64,000 nt of DNA, from the NCBI GenBank assembly GCA_949710005.1, contig OX453277.1, positions 4,236,001-4,300,000 on the forward strand. Reading direction: 5' to 3'. How positions within the stretch are numbered: the stretch's first letter is position 1; the number at the start of each line of letters is the position of its first letter. Of the stretch, positions 35,171 to 47,898 are shown piece after piece. The notes under the pieces were generated by a model that saw nothing but the letters and a program-made list of their open reading frames with translations, did no database searches and had not been told where the DNA came from. The stretch comes from Ricordea florida. Its lineage: Eukaryota > Cnidaria > Anthozoa > Corallimorpharia > Ricordeidae. The position numbers were made by a program, and so were the translations under genes.

Positions 35171-36228
35171 TGATTTCTTTCAAAAACGAGGATTCATTAT
35201 GCGCGATATGATCAGGGTGAGATACGCTCGCAAATCCGGATCCGAATCATGTCAAAGTGACGCACCCTTAGAGTACGGAACTAATGAATAAATGCAATTT
35301 GATCTCAGTGAGGTTTGTAAATCGAAAGGGTACGTGCCACCTTATGGCTGTTGTTCATTGACATAAGTATTAAAGTTCATTTCTAATTGAGATCCATTTG
35401 TCTGTTTATTTCAATTTTATTTACCACCCGATGACAATGATAAATCAAATAGAAAAATGATATAAAAGTTTTATGAAAGGATGATGTTGAGGAAGCCATA
35501 TAAAATACCATGGGAGAGGCGGTCCTTAAAAATAGGGGCTTTCTCCCTATAAACTGGGGGTCGGGTCTATTCCGCGGGTCAGATTCTACAGGTCAGAGGT
35601 ACGGGTCACTGTTTTAGTGATTGGTAACTAAGCCAAAGAGTTGCACACCAATCTAGAACAAATTTTGGGTAGTCATTAGGGCTAGGAGACCCTTTTGAGC
35701 TTGTTTATTTATCTGTAGAGCGGTGACCTGTGCTTTGACCTGTGGAATGTGACCCGCGGAATAGACCCGCCTGGGGCTGTGCTCCTCTGAACAGATAATA
35801 CGGTTTAAATGATAAGTAAGTCGACTTTGGTTACACTAGGTCCATTTTATTTACCGCTGTCAGTTAGCCCTCTAGAAGGCGACAAATGCCGCCGTCCCTA
35901 CACGGGCTTCGGTCACGGTCTAACGATTGATTGCTTTTAGTTTTACCCCTGATTGGTTGAGATTATGACACAAAATGTTTAAGCAGATTAACCATCGTAG
36001 CAATGCAAAACCAAAACAATCGCGAAGTTACTCTCAAGAATGAACAAAAAACGCCAATGAAATCTTTCCGTCCCTAGGGTCTTCTCGTTTTCTGCTGTGT
36101 CCGCTTGGTAACCAGGTAATTTGAGCCCTCGGCTTCCATGCTCAGCAGTTGGTATTGCATCAGTTCTTTGCACATGGTAACTCCAAAATAATTTAAATCG
36201 GTTTTTTGCTGTTAAAAGTTTTCTCAAA
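35171..36228. other. Intergenic: MITE and EIF2S1 upstream flank
   Basis: No exon is seen. It holds the inverted-repeat element at 35563-35768 and a dispersed CCAAT-rich repeat fragment at 35928-35965. The last few hundred bases should contain the EIF2S1 promoter; no TATA box is evident close to the ATG. Confidence 0.5.
35563..35768. mobile_element. MITE with perfect 19-bp inverted ends
   Basis: The left end GGGTCTATTCCGCGGGTCA and right end TGACCCGCGGAATAGACCC are exact reverse complements. The 168 bases between are non-coding. Confidence 0.85.
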
Positions 36229-39200
36229 ATGCCTATAAGCTGTAGATTTTACAAGCACAAGTATCCCGAAATCGACGATGTCGTTATGGTCAACGTCAGA
36301 AGCATCGCTGAAATGGGAGCCTACGTAAATCTGTTAGAATACAACAACATCGAAGGAATGATTTTATTGAGTGAACTTTCAAGGAGACGAATTCGATCGA
36401 TAAACAAACTGATAAGAGTGGGACGAAACGAATGTGTGGTTGTTATTCGTGTGGATAAAGATAAAGGTTTGCTCCTTTTACACGAGTTCTATTTAACCGA
36501 TAACTGAAGCGTCCGCCATGTTTGTGGAGCGAATTTACGTACATGCGTAATTGTGATTTTAAAGCCCACATTTCCCACCTCCCCTCCCCCATTTCTGGGC
36601 CAAACTGCCAAGTAATATACAAAATTAACAACATAACTATGTATTCACTCTCAAAACGTTTGTTTTAATACGTATGCCTGTTTTCACTGTCTTCCATATA
36701 TGTATATATTAATTTTTATGTTACTTTTGAAAGTATTTTTAGAGAATTGTAATATGCATATAGAGTTGTGGCAAGATTTCCGCACAGGTCCCTAATTCAT
36801 TATGCATGCCGCAGATGAATTGTTTAGGATGGTGCACGTATGGCTACAGCATGCGTAATGAAGTAGGGACCTGTGCGGAAATCATTCCAGAGTTGTTTTT
36901 AGGAGGGCCACAAGTTTATTGATACCCTCATTAAATAAAGTTATTATTGATTTATTTATTTACTTATCCATTTTTGGACCTAATTGGGAATAATTATTAC
37001 AGTGCTGTAAGTTTGAAGTGGACAGAATACAGTTATGATATATTAATCTATTATTTTTCTATGGAATGGAAATGTTTAAGACTATCCGAAGTTAGTACAT
37101 AGTAGTACAGGTTTTATAGGTTAATGGTAAATAATAACCATTTACTGTATTAACCAGATGAATAGCGATAATGATAATGATAATAATAGTAATTTATTAT
37201 TGTTATCAATAATTTAACCTTTACACTCCCAGAAGTGATTGGCATTGAACTTCTCCATACAAGAAAGGTGCAATGTGTGGCTAACCATTAATGAGAATCA
37301 CAGAAATGATTGAGTCAGACATCAAGGATTGGTCTGACTTTAAATTCTCCAGATTAAGGTGAAACCAAATGTGTGCACATGGTGGTCGCTTAACCCTTTC
37401 ACTCCCAAGAGTGACTTTACAGATTTTACCCTGTCGAACGCCAGACGATTTTACTCGTCAAATGGAGACCCCTTGGGAGTGAAAGGGTTAAAAACTATCT
37501 CCCTTAACCCTTTCACTCCCAAGAGTGACTTTACAGATTTTACCCTGTCGAACGCCAGACGATTTTACTCGTCAAATGGAGACCCCTTGGGAGTGAAAGG
37601 GTTAAGAGAATTGCTACTCAGGTCTTGGGATTGAAAAGGTTAAAGCCTCGTCACTGCTAATAAAGATAATTATTATCATGATTAGCCATGATTTATATAA
37701 AATAATAATAGGAAGCAGCAAAAGGGTTTGTAGTGATTAGGCTTTGCATTATTTCTGGTGGGGTTTTGGTTGCTTTGCTGGTCAATTATTCTGGTATCTT
37801 ACAAAGTAGCTCCTAGGTATTTTGTGATTTGAACTACAGTTTATGCCGTTTTACTGGTTTTAAATCCTTCATTATGCCTCGCTCAAGTAGCTGTTTCCCT
37901 TTGCAGTGATGTCTTTCTCTTATTGACATGACTTGAAATGTCCATCAATTTTGTAGGCTATATTGATCTGTCTAAAAGGAGAGTCTCACCAGAAGAAATC
38001 AAGAAATGTGAAGAGAAATTCACAAAAGCGAAAACTGTAAGTTCTTTCATAATGAATGACTAATATTGCTTATTTGCCTTGACTTCTTATGCTGTCACAG
38101 TTAGAATTGAATACTGAAGCACTTAAGTTTCATCTTTGAACTAACGTGTAATTTTAAACTTTTAGGTGTACAGTATCCTGAGACACTGTGCTGAGATACT
38201 AGGATATGAGACAGACAGAGAGCTGGAAGAGCTGTATGAGAAGACAGCTTGGCGTTTTGATGAAAAATACAAAAGTCCTGGAAGTGCATACGAAGTTTTC
38301 AAATTATCAGTGGGGTGAGTTGGCTTTCTTGCCAAAGTTCTATCAGATTTTGGGCAAAGGGTAGATTTCTGGTATTATGTGATTATAATAATGTTGTCCT
38401 TTGGGGTTTTTTAATTCACAAATCAATTTTTGAAAAGGTTATGAATAAAAAGATAACTCAGAACAAAGGAATTGGTAGAAGAATGCACTAACTGAAAGTA
38501 CAATAAATATTATACAGATTGCTCTGAAGGATAGCTTCTTACATCTTTAAAGATATTACTGTGGTAAGCTTCACTTCTTGTTTCGCTTGAACATTCTGTG
38601 ATGCCCTCTGTTAATGAAAGAGTATGGTCAACAAGAAAGAGAAATGGATAACAATTGGCTACATGGGTCTCCTGTGGTCTTGGTGCAGATTACTGTATTT
38701 CTACCCTATAAGCCCTTTGATTTATGTAAGTGGTAGTATTAAAGTATTACATGGTATCAAGGAAGCATGTGAGAAGAACTGAGCAATTTATCAGCCTAGG
38801 AATCTGAAAGTGATTGAATACCACATTCTCCAAACTAACATATAAGGAAGTGTATAAGACTCACTAATGAGAATTGATAGTTAAGTATTGGGATTGAAAT
38901 TGTTAAAATGCACATTATTTGATAGGGATCCAACAGTTTTGGATGAACTAGATCTTGATGAGAAAACCAAGTCCACATTGCTGTCAAATATCATGAGAAG
39001 ACTCACTCCTCAAGCTGTCAAGATTCGTGCTGATATTGAAGTGTCCTGTTATGCATATGATGGAATTGATGCAGTGAAGAATTCCTTGCTAGAGGGACTT
39101 AAATGTTCAACTGAAGATGTTCCTATTAAGGTTGTTCTAAAGCTAATGAGCACAGGTGTATGTGTATAGTATGTGCTTTCAGTGTTCAAGTAGTTGCTAC

Positions 39201-40467
39201 TGGCATCATCAATTATTTCACAAAAAGTGTTTTAACGGAAACAATCAAAGACAAATGTTGAAATTGTAGAAGTCTCCTGCTCTTGATACTAAACAGCAAG
39301 TTTAAAGTTGACCTGTTTTGGAATATGTCTTGTGTTCTTCAGCATGCAGCAGTTTTTTGTATTGTTTCATTTGCATGTGAACAAATTTTAGGGTGAAACA
39401 GCTGTTCTGGTCATGAAAGTCTCTACAAGCTATCAAACTTTTTTTGGTGATCATTTGCGTTATTCTCATAACAAATAAATGGCTGATGAACAGTGAATAT
39501 TGTAATGAGAAATTGGATGCTGGTCACATACAGAAATGCTTTATGGAGATACAATGCAAACTGTACACTAAACCAGAGAATTTTGTGTAAAAAAAGATCG
39601 ACAAATCATACATTGCTGCTTTAAACTAGATTCAATGTTTTGGGCCACAGTACTCTGTTGTTACATTATGACAGACATGGCTCAAGTTATGAGAAATTAT
39701 GTAATCAATGACCTGAAGGGAAACACTTATTCGCTGTTGTATTTCACAGATAAACTTAATTGCAGCTCCGCTATATGTGATAACGACCACCACCCTGGAT
39801 CGTGATGAGGGACTAAAAGGATTGACCTCCGCTGTGGATGCCATTAGAGATAGCATCAAAAAATTTGGAGGGGATTTTGTTGAAAAGGCTGCGGTAGGGA
39901 TAAAATTATTATTAAAATTGATTTCTCATTAACAATTCATAATATGCACACTAAGGTGCATTTCTCTTGTATAATCCAGATCTGGATTTTTAATCTGAGA
40001 TGACATGGATCATGGCATTAAAGAAATTGATGGATTCTTTTCAAGATTGGATTCATCAGTTTATCTGATGCGCAAATCCAGATCCACATCATACCAAAGG
40101 AATGCGCCCTAAACCTTTCTCATGTTATGTACAATGTTATTAATGGCATACATGTAACAGTATTGATGATCTTTTGAAGATTATGGCAATTTCAAATTTT
40201 TTGGAGAAACACAGAAAAAGTGCGTCCTTCTCAAATATGCGTTCTGTTTTTTGGCTTCACCAAAATAAAGCCTGTTCATTTTTATTTGGTAGCATCTGTG
40301 ACTAATATTTCCTTTATGTATCTGTACCACAGCCCAAGCTTGTTACAGAGAGTGATGAGGCAGAACTTGCCAAACAGATGGAGAGATTAGAAAGAGAAAA
40401 TGCAGAAGTCGATGGTGATGATGACAATCCTGATGAAGAGGAAGTGTCAGAAGATATTAAGATTTAA
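36229..40467 (+). CDS. EIF2S1: Translation initiation factor eIF2 subunit alpha
   Basis: Six exons (36229-36466, 37957-38036, 38166-38314, 38926-39130, 39750-39893, 40333-40467) join with consistent GT-AG phases to 316 residues; the human protein has 315. eIF2-alpha is the regulatory subunit of the eIF2 complex, which brings initiator tRNA to the ribosome. The S1-type domain is clear ([20 protein letters not shown]). The stress-kinase site is intact in [14 protein letters not shown], with the Ser at residue 51 counting the initiator Met. Later blocks include [40 protein letters not shown] and the acidic tail [16 protein letters not shown]. The first intron hosts two copies of the unit amplified at 54334-61186. 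Confidence 0.97.
36765..36889. mobile_element. Foldback MITE, family D, copy 3
   Basis: GATTTCCGCACAGGTCCCTA and TAGGGACCTGTGCGGAAATC frame a short centre containing CCGCAGATGAATTGTTTAGG. It lacks ~30 bp of the centre of copy 1 (23327-23498). It lies in the first EIF2S1 intron. Confidence 0.85.
37214..37643. mobile_element. TTAA-type MITE with the two-copy repeat inside it
   Basis: The left end TTTAACCTTTACACTCCCAG (37214) and right end CTTGGGATTGAAAAGGTTAA (~37623-37642) are imperfect inverted repeats of the same style as the 114-bp unit. The two-copy tandem at 37390-37605 lies between them, so one element of this type appears to have inserted in another. It is in the first intron of EIF2S1. 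Confidence 0.6.
37390..37605 (+). repeat. Two-copy tandem of the 114-bp TTAA inverted-repeat unit (variant subfamily)
   Basis: Two units start TTAACCCTTTCACTCCCAAG and end CTTGGGAGTGAAAGGGTTAA, separated by the spacer AAACTATCTCCC. They match the unit of the array at 54334-61186 except for shared differences: ACTTTACAGATTTTACCCTG in place of ACTTTATAGATTTTACTCTG, and CGAACGCC in place of CTAACGCC. Both copies carry the same differences, so this tandem duplicated on its own. Confidence 0.92.
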
Positions 40468-42149
40468 AAGATTTCCAACTTTTCTCTGAGGGCAGCATTT
40501 TGTCTTGCAGTTGTGTACTGTACAAACAATTAGGACATTCTTAGCTCCATAAATTCTAATGGTGATTTATACAACTTTGTCATATCTCCTTAACAGACTG
40601 ATATATACTAGTGTATGCATTATTGATCAAGCATTGGGTCAAAATGGCTGCAGATTGGCCAAAGTCCTTTTTACATTTTTATTAACCAAGGCATAGTTGA
40701 GGTCAATAAAAATAAAAAAATCGAGGCCAATATCCAGCCATGTTGACCAAATAAGCTTGGTCAATAAAGGATTCATTATATGGCCATTTTGTTTTGTTTT
40801 TTTGGGGGACAGAGCAGGATTCAAATACTGAGCAGGTAAGATAAGCCCATCTTGCCAGCTCAGGTAGCCAATCAGAAACCGCAGATTGCCTTATCTTGCC
40901 CATTCGCAGAACAAGCCATGTAATAAAGTCAGACATAACTGTACAGTTGATGAGAATAAAGGAACTGGTCACTATGCAGATATTCCAGCCAAGAAGGGAA
41001 CAAAATGGCAGAAATGGGTGCAGAAAAAAAATTTTTGGATTCAAGAAAAAAGATCTTTTAGCCTCTGAACTTGGATAAATGAGTGTGTTAATTAGGTACC
41101 AGTACATCTACTTCTAATGAGAATTTTATGATAGTAGTGACCTTGTGTGTTGTATCCAGAGTGACGTTTACTGTAGGTGTTGTTTCCCTCAGATTTTGAA
41201 TTTGTTTGAGAATCCCTGGCACTATTCATCTCGTACTAGGTGAATAGTGTAGAATATCCTGAGATAGTAAGCCAGTCATATTGCTCAAGATACTAAGGTT
41301 GCTGTGTTGGTGGGCATTTGCAAATGGGTGTTTGTGTCTTGAAACAGCATGGACAGTTGGTTGACTACAAATTAAGAGAAAGTTAAAACTTCTCAGCCAA
41401 GTATAGTGTAGACAACTATTACTTTGAATCTCATTCTGCAGACCCAGTAAAGGTGTAAATTAACAGCATTAATTTTGGAGTGGTCATGTGATGAAAATGA
41501 CCGGGTGAAATGACAGTTTTACACTCCCTGTGATCACAGCTGTCTCATCAGTACATACAGTGGACTATTTTGAATTTTTTATCTCAAGAGATTTTATTTC
41601 ATTTGCCTGCAATGACTTACTGGCCACTTCAGATATACCCATAAACACCTTTTCAAATGAAGGTCCCCAGATTTCCTGCTACTCTTTAAATTGTTGGTTA
41701 CAGATATTCAATAATATACATTTATCTCTTGCACAACAAACCATTATCATAGCAGACAGTCTGTCCATACTGTTTGAGAGTTGCATGACAAGCTAAACAA
41801 AAGTTCTGTACAAAAAGTAGGTTTTGTAATTACCGCGTACAATACAAACCACGGTTGTGAGATTCCTACAGCATGGTCCACATCTTTTTTTATGGTTGGA
41901 CCAGCTTATTTTAATTCATCTGGGACAAAACACCCAGGAAAACACAACTGACAACACAGTTGGCTAACACCTAAAATGGAAACAAATCACTTCCAGTTCT
42001 TTAGCTATGTGAGAAATTTTGCCCCTTTATAGGAAACTATGTACAAACTAGATTTTGATCTACAAAAGTCCTTTTTATGAGTTCTTTATTGTGAGATTCC
42101 ATCTACTTGTTTGTATGGCTCTTATTGTTCAACCATATTATTAATCTTG
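40468..42149. other. Region between convergent EIF2S1 and PEX13
   Basis: EIF2S1 (+) and PEX13 (-) end towards each other here. The stretch holds their 3' untranslated regions, a family B repeat at 40640-40925 and a short foldback at ~41221-41250 (ACTATTCATC with GGTGAATAGTG). No additional exon is recognised. Confidence 0.6.
40640..40925 (+). mobile_element. Repeat family B, copy 2
   Basis: It matches 8183-8450 through GAGGTCAATAAAAATAA, TTGGTCAATAAAGGATTCAT, TATGGCCATTTTGTTTTG, CAGGTAGCCAATCAGAAACC and the end AACAAGCCATGTAATAAAG. It also contains GGCCAATATCCAGCCATGTT, shared with the third copy at 62215-62715. It is ~170 bp past the EIF2S1 stop and probably contributes to its 3' UTR. Confidence 0.7.
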
Positions 42150-45100
42150 TTATTCAGGGATGCTTGGTAAATCTGACTCGGGAATTGAATCATTATCCTC
42201 AAGTGTTCTTTCTTTAATAGGCTGATCTGTTTCCAAGTTCTGTGATGGTAGTAAACTGTTTTCATACTCTTTTTCCTGGTCTACCATATCAAATTCCTGA
42301 TTTGCAATGCTTTGTTGTGCTTCTGAGGTTGATGGGTCTTGCAGGGTTTGCTGGTTATTTTCTTTGGACTGCTTTTTCCCACGACGAAGGCCCAAAATCT
42401 GCCATAAAGATAAAGGGATTGTAGTGAAGAGAATTCACATAAATCCTCAAATCTGAAATGCACCAAGACCTTAGATGCTAAATATTTTCCCAATACAAAC
42501 ATCTTGCTAGCCCAAACCCTTAACTTGTCTTAGATTTTTGTTTTTTTTGGCAGCAAGTTTGGCACAGTGTAGAGAGCACTTGCCATCCAACTCTGTGATG
42601 AAGGTTCAATACCTGTGTTCTCATGTAGGTTGAGTTTGTTACATTAGTTGTGTTCTTGGTCAAATGGTTTTCTCCTGGTTTTCCTCCCTCCATAAAAACC
42701 AATACTTCCAAATTTTAATTTGATCAGAAACCAGTGGACAAATAGCCACCTGGTGGCCATGCCACGGCTTAAAAAGCTATTTACCAGTATTTTTATTCCT
42801 ATTTAAAGCCATTTAAAGTGAAAGAGTTTTTAATACAACTGCTAAAAAAAGGAGAAATTCTTTTTCCAAACCTTGATGTAGTTTGCTGGGATGATCCCTT
42901 CACTTGTGCCATCAACAGTACCAAGTAGCCAGCCTCTAATCCGAGGTTGTTTACCCTTTGGTGCAAGGCGTAAGATATCACCAGCTTGAAAAGTCAGTTC
43001 ATCATCCCTTTCACCATCAAAACTATACTCTGCTCTAGCAAGAACATGGTCACCTTCACCTATACAGAAGAATTTAATATTGTAACTAGATGCATTTCTG
43101 TGTCAACTAGGGCTTCCTATGCTGTAAATCCTGAGCTTTCATTGTGAACATTGTCCCTTTCCATTTTATCCCAGTAAAACTCCGACTAAATGCATGCACA
43201 TTAGGACCTCAAATGAGAGTTGTGACTTACTCTTGGGAGGCCCAAGTGACATTCAGTGAAATTATCCTAGAGCTATGCTAATCCTAAATTTAAAAGTTCT
43301 TCACCATTCGATTTCAAAAGCCAATACCTTTAACCCTTACTTTGGGCCTCAATTCCAACACTTTCTTCCTGGAGTTTTGCTGATCAATATTAATAATAAA
43401 TCAACTTCTAGTCGATAAATCAGCAATAATCATTCTTTTTTTTTTCTTTTTTGTTTGATTTGTTTTTCATATTGGGATAGTCTCTTTGAGTTGAAGTTTG
43501 AAGTTGTCCTTCTTTTCTTTCATTCTCTAACAAGTAGATTCTTACCAGTTCTCCAGTCTTTTGTGCTGTCGTCGTCTTTCATAAATGATTGTAATAACTT
43601 CCATATAATAAGTGGAGTTCCGAGCACAACACCAAAAAATAACAAAATAGGCCATGATTTGGGTTTTTTGGGGTCACTTTCTCCTTTTGATGACATAACA
43701 GCTGTTGCTGCTTCATTCCAAAGATCTTCTTGAAACACCTGGCCCTGAGCAAGGCCTAAAATGGAACAGATCTTCCGGAACACATACCGCATGGCTTTAA
43801 AGATTGTGAAAGCACCAATGACGCTCACCAGATGAGCTCTTAGTCTACTAAAATGATCTGCCATACTTAACACAGCCAAAAAAGAATTGTGCATGGCAAA
43901 GTGAGTGGATTCCAACATCATGGCAACAGAACCAAAAGCTTGGACAATAGACTCGATAGACTGAAAAGCTGCTCTGCTGCTTTCCTCTGCCTGACGTACA
44001 AATGAACTTCCAGACTGGCCATTGTAGCCTCCAAATCTGTTCATTCCCATTCCGTAGCCACCCATGCCTCCATATCCTCCATACATCCCATAGCCTGAAG
44101 GCAAAATAAGAACAATTATACACTCACTATTGACAACTTAAGTGGCAACACCAACCGGGAAGGGGGGGAGGTACTCCCATATATGGGCAATATAGGTATG
44201 TGCCACAGGACAGGATATGGTTTTTGAGGTTCTCGATCCTTAAATAGGGTATCAGTTTTGCCCACATTGGCATAGTGTTCCTGGTGTGATCCTTAGATAG
44301 GGTGCCTTAGTTTTTGTTTTTCCCCTGAATAGGGTGTTATTTTTCGGGTTTGGGCCTTAAATAGGGTATCAATTTTCGTTTGCTTCATCTTAAGATAAGG
44401 TCAGTGTTTAAGACCCTTCGCGGCACACACCTATCCAAAAATTATGGGAGTACCCTCCCCCGGGTAACATCATAGGTCAATTAAATAAAGCTTTACAAAT
44501 GTAGCTATTATTTTCAAACTCCAACAAAATAGCTACACTTGAAAATTAAGCTTTCTTTTTAATTGACCCCAGGTGAATTCTTACTACAATGTATAGCTTG
44601 GGACTGCTGAAGAACGTTGACCTGCAAACTTCCTTTCATAGATAAAACAGTTAGAAAAACAATATTTTATCCCTACTGGCTACAAAGAAGCAAATACAGA
44701 AACTTAAGAAAACTTTTGCACTTCATATACAGTAAGTGCTCTTCATAGGATTGGCACAAATCTAACTGAAAGACAAAGAGGTCTTCTGCTACATGCACAG
44801 TACAAGAAATCTAACAGACCAAAAATATGATAAAATAATTAAAACGATGAAACACATACTATACACTGTACCTCCATAGCCACCACCATAAAGACTGCCA
44901 TATCCTCCTCCATACATTCCCCCGCTATAACCTAAACAACAATAAATTACTGATAAGATGTATTTGGAAAAGCAAATGTGATTTCTGCCAGTAAGAGTCA
45001 CACCTACATATGCTACCTTCCAATTACTAGTCTGGAGGTCTAAGTTTGCCTGTGACATTGCTAAAAAAACGTCTTCCACAAATTGCCCAGCCTTATTTAA

Positions 45101-46132
45101 TATTATAAAACATTATTTTAATATTATTTAATATTATAAAATAACTCAGATACTAAGCACACAATGATTGGTTGAAAACCAATGGGTTATTGTGCTGGTA
45201 AACCCATAGAAAAAAGAAACATTTTTTTAAAGTTAGTTTATAAAAGCAGTAAACCGCAGTTTCTATGGGTTTACTCGCTTAATAAACCACTTGGGATGTT
45301 GGGAGATGATGGAAAGAGCTTTACAAGCCCTTTGAATGTTCTCCAAACATCCCAAGTGGTTTATTATGCCAGTGTAACCGATAGAAACTGCAGTTTATAT
45401 TATTGCTTAAATAAATTGATATGCATGTCAATTAGATGTTGTCACACTGTATCTTAGCGAGGTCAAATGTCGTTGTATCAAACTTTTCTCGAAAATACTT
45501 TCAAATGCAATGATTTAAGTAAAGTAACCTCAAACCTAAAAAAAATTTCCAGAAAACTGGAACATTGACTGCTAGCTAGAATTCTGTGTAACACTATCTT
45601 CATTATGCCTGGTGAGAAGTCGTCATGTGGGTAATGCATGTACAATACGCTGTATTTATTCTTTGGACAAATGCAAAAAAACTTACAGCATGCATACATA
45701 ATTAATGAAGTTATACAGACATTTGGGCTGCAATCAATTTTCTAGTTTTGTGAATGTCTTTTTCTTTGAAACATGGTTGTGTTCTCAAGTGACAAGATCC
45801 AGTATGAAATATATTAACGTAATTATCAGTTTTAATCGAGTTATCGACATTTTAAAAATGCAAAAGCGCAAATTATATGAGGTTTTGTTACCATATCCTG
45901 ATCCACCATACATCATCCCACCGGTGGATCTCTGAGCTTGAGGTCTTGGAGGCAGAGGGGGTGGTTTTGCGCTAGCTCTGTTCTCCATTCCGTTCTCGCT
46001 GTAGCAACTTCGAAGTGCATTTGCTGTACCACTAGCTGGGCCTAGCGGAAGCCGTGAAGGCGAATTAAACGAGATCGAACTTGATCTGGAACTTATTCCA
46101 GCTCCTTCCCATGGTTTTAAGGGGGCAGACAT
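42150..46132 (-). CDS. PEX13: Peroxin-13, peroxisomal import docking protein
   Basis: Five exons on the minus strand (45892-46132 with ATG at 46132, 44872-44931, 43546-44094, 42872-43059, 42150-42398) join in phase to 428 residues; human PEX13 has 403. PEX13 sits in the peroxisomal membrane and docks the PEX5/PEX7 receptors carrying matrix proteins. The N-terminus has a Pro-rich PPPLPPRPQ and a Gly/Tyr-rich stretch. Exon 3 carries the two hydrophobic segments (LVSVIGAFTIFKAMRYVF and WPILLFFGVVLGTPLIIW). Exon 4 is an SH3 domain (ARAEYSFDGERDDELTFQAG, RGWLLGTVDG, GIIPANYI). The C-terminus is acidic. The 60-nt second exon encodes only GGGYGS-type repeats in phase 1-1 and could be skipped without shifting frame. 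Confidence 0.95.
42549..42690. repeat. Possible tRNA-like SINE fragment in a PEX13 intron
   Basis: TGTAGAGAGCACTTGCC and a B-box-like GAAGGTTCAATACC are spaced roughly as in a tRNA-derived promoter. No clear acceptor stem or tail was found, so the call is weak. Confidence 0.35.
44155..44464. mobile_element. MITE with CCGGG inverted ends in a PEX13 intron
   Basis: The left end CCGGGAAGGGGGGGAGGTAC then TCCCATA mirrors the right end TATGGGAGTACCCTCCCCCG. The interior has at least four TAGGGTATC- or TAGGGTG-like repeats. It is non-coding. Confidence 0.8.
45180..45415. repeat. Compound foldback in a PEX13 intron
   Basis: AATAAACCACTTGGGATGTT (~45281) pairs with AACATCCCAAGTGGTTTATT (~45345), and GGTAAACCCATAGAAA (~45197) pairs with GTTTCTATGGGTTTAC (~45259). 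The arrangement suggests a foldback transposon or two nested ones. Confidence 0.65.
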
Positions 46133-47898
46133 AACAGATACTTCGATCACATCTTCGTCATAACTGGTGCCTCACAAAATGGCGTCGCTTTGACTCTAGA
46201 CCCCAGTCCTTTAGAATGACAATGTGAGTGAATTGTCCTGGCGGAAATGGGAGTGCAGTGAGTACAGTGGGCGTCAAAGCGCAAGTAGAAATTTTCATTA
46301 CTGGGTTGCCATGGCAATCCAGTATGGGTTGCTATATTTTTTTTTTCTCCGTGAGAAATTGCAATTCTTGCGCAATATTGCCCATACAAGGGTTAGTAAA
46401 GACGCCGCCGCTGTGTGATTGGCTCGGCATGAACATCGCCATAACAACCTTAATTGAAGTAAGCAAAGACGGTGAAGAGAACGTGAAAAGTTTCATGTGG
46501 ACTCCATTCACCGAAGTGTTTTTCTTGTGCATAGCTGTTCTCTTTTCGAGGTGTTAACTCGATTTATTCACTAAATGACTTTATTAGTGTCTATGTTTGC
46601 TATTCCTGGATGTGTTTACGTGCTGGAGAGTGTTTTCTTCTTTAAACGTTGAGGTCTGTGGTGTTAGCGATTCCCTCGGTGAAAGGATTCGCATCTTTTC
46701 TGTTGGAAATGTAGAGCTTAGTTTTAAGAATTGGTTCACGCTTAGCAGACCACGTCCATCGAGTTCATGAGTCGATCCACGCGTGAAGTTTGGAAAGCAA
46801 GAGTGTGGCTCGCTGTGACATGTATTATTTTGAATCCGAGATAACAAGGTGGTTACGCACGTCAAAATGCTAAAAGCGATCAAATCGAAAACATCGGGGG
46901 AAGCATTCTCATAAAGTGTTCATTTATATTTATAGCGTTGGATCCTCTATACTGTACAAAAACTACAACACCCGATATATAATCAACTGGAGCAAAAATA
47001 GTCCGGTGGTATGCAGCTTCATTGAATTTCAAAATCATTATTTGTGACAACACCGAAACCGGCACGTACCCACCAATTTAAGGAACTTATCTATTTCTGG
47101 TGAACTTCACGCTTTCAAATAAAATGTTGAACCTCCAAAACGGGTCAGAGCAAGGGAAGATGGCAAGTATTCACGGCTGGGTTTGTGCTGTCGTGTCACG
47201 TTTCAGGTTTCACTTTCCCCATAAAATAAAACACGTTCGTCAATGTTTACCACAAATTTGTCAATTCTACGACGGCATCTCCATTCTAAATATCGGTTTC
47301 CAGATAAAGCCTCGGGAATGACGGACTACCTTTCATGAACGTTGAAAAATGAGATATAATCTTTACAGCTTCACTCAGTAGAGTGTACGAGCGAAAGATC
47401 TATAACAAAAAAGCTATAACTCCTTGTACACTTCTCTTATTGAACACAACTGACACTGCAAACTAAAATGAATTGACAAAACAGTTTCAAAAAATTGAGC
47501 CGTCTGCGTACTAAGGGTTCACAAAGGCAACCCAGTGAAGGCTTTTGAAACCTCTTGTTTATGTTAAACAAGAGTTCGAATTTAAGTCGACAGAATTCTG
47601 GAATTGATCATTTACGTGAGCTATTTCTCATCTGGTTGCTATAAAATTGTCTTGATTTTGTAGGAGAAGTTGTACTTTGACCATCCACAGCCCTGAGTCT
47701 GAATGGTTAACTTAGTTACTTTGAACTGAATTGTTTGGTAATATATTTAGCTGCAAGGAGCTTGAGATCCATAGGTAGTCATTTATAGAAGTGCGTCCAA
47801 GTTATTAAAAACAGTTTTCACAATAAGGCAAAGCTGTTACTATACCAGGATCTAGTAACTCCAGGCCTTATGCTCAGGGCTCTCAGATGAGGATGGAG
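46133..47898. other. PEX13 upstream flank
   Basis: Promoter sequence of PEX13 should lie just above 46132. No exon is recognised on either strand; short open frames here lack splice logic or family resemblance. Confidence 0.5.
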
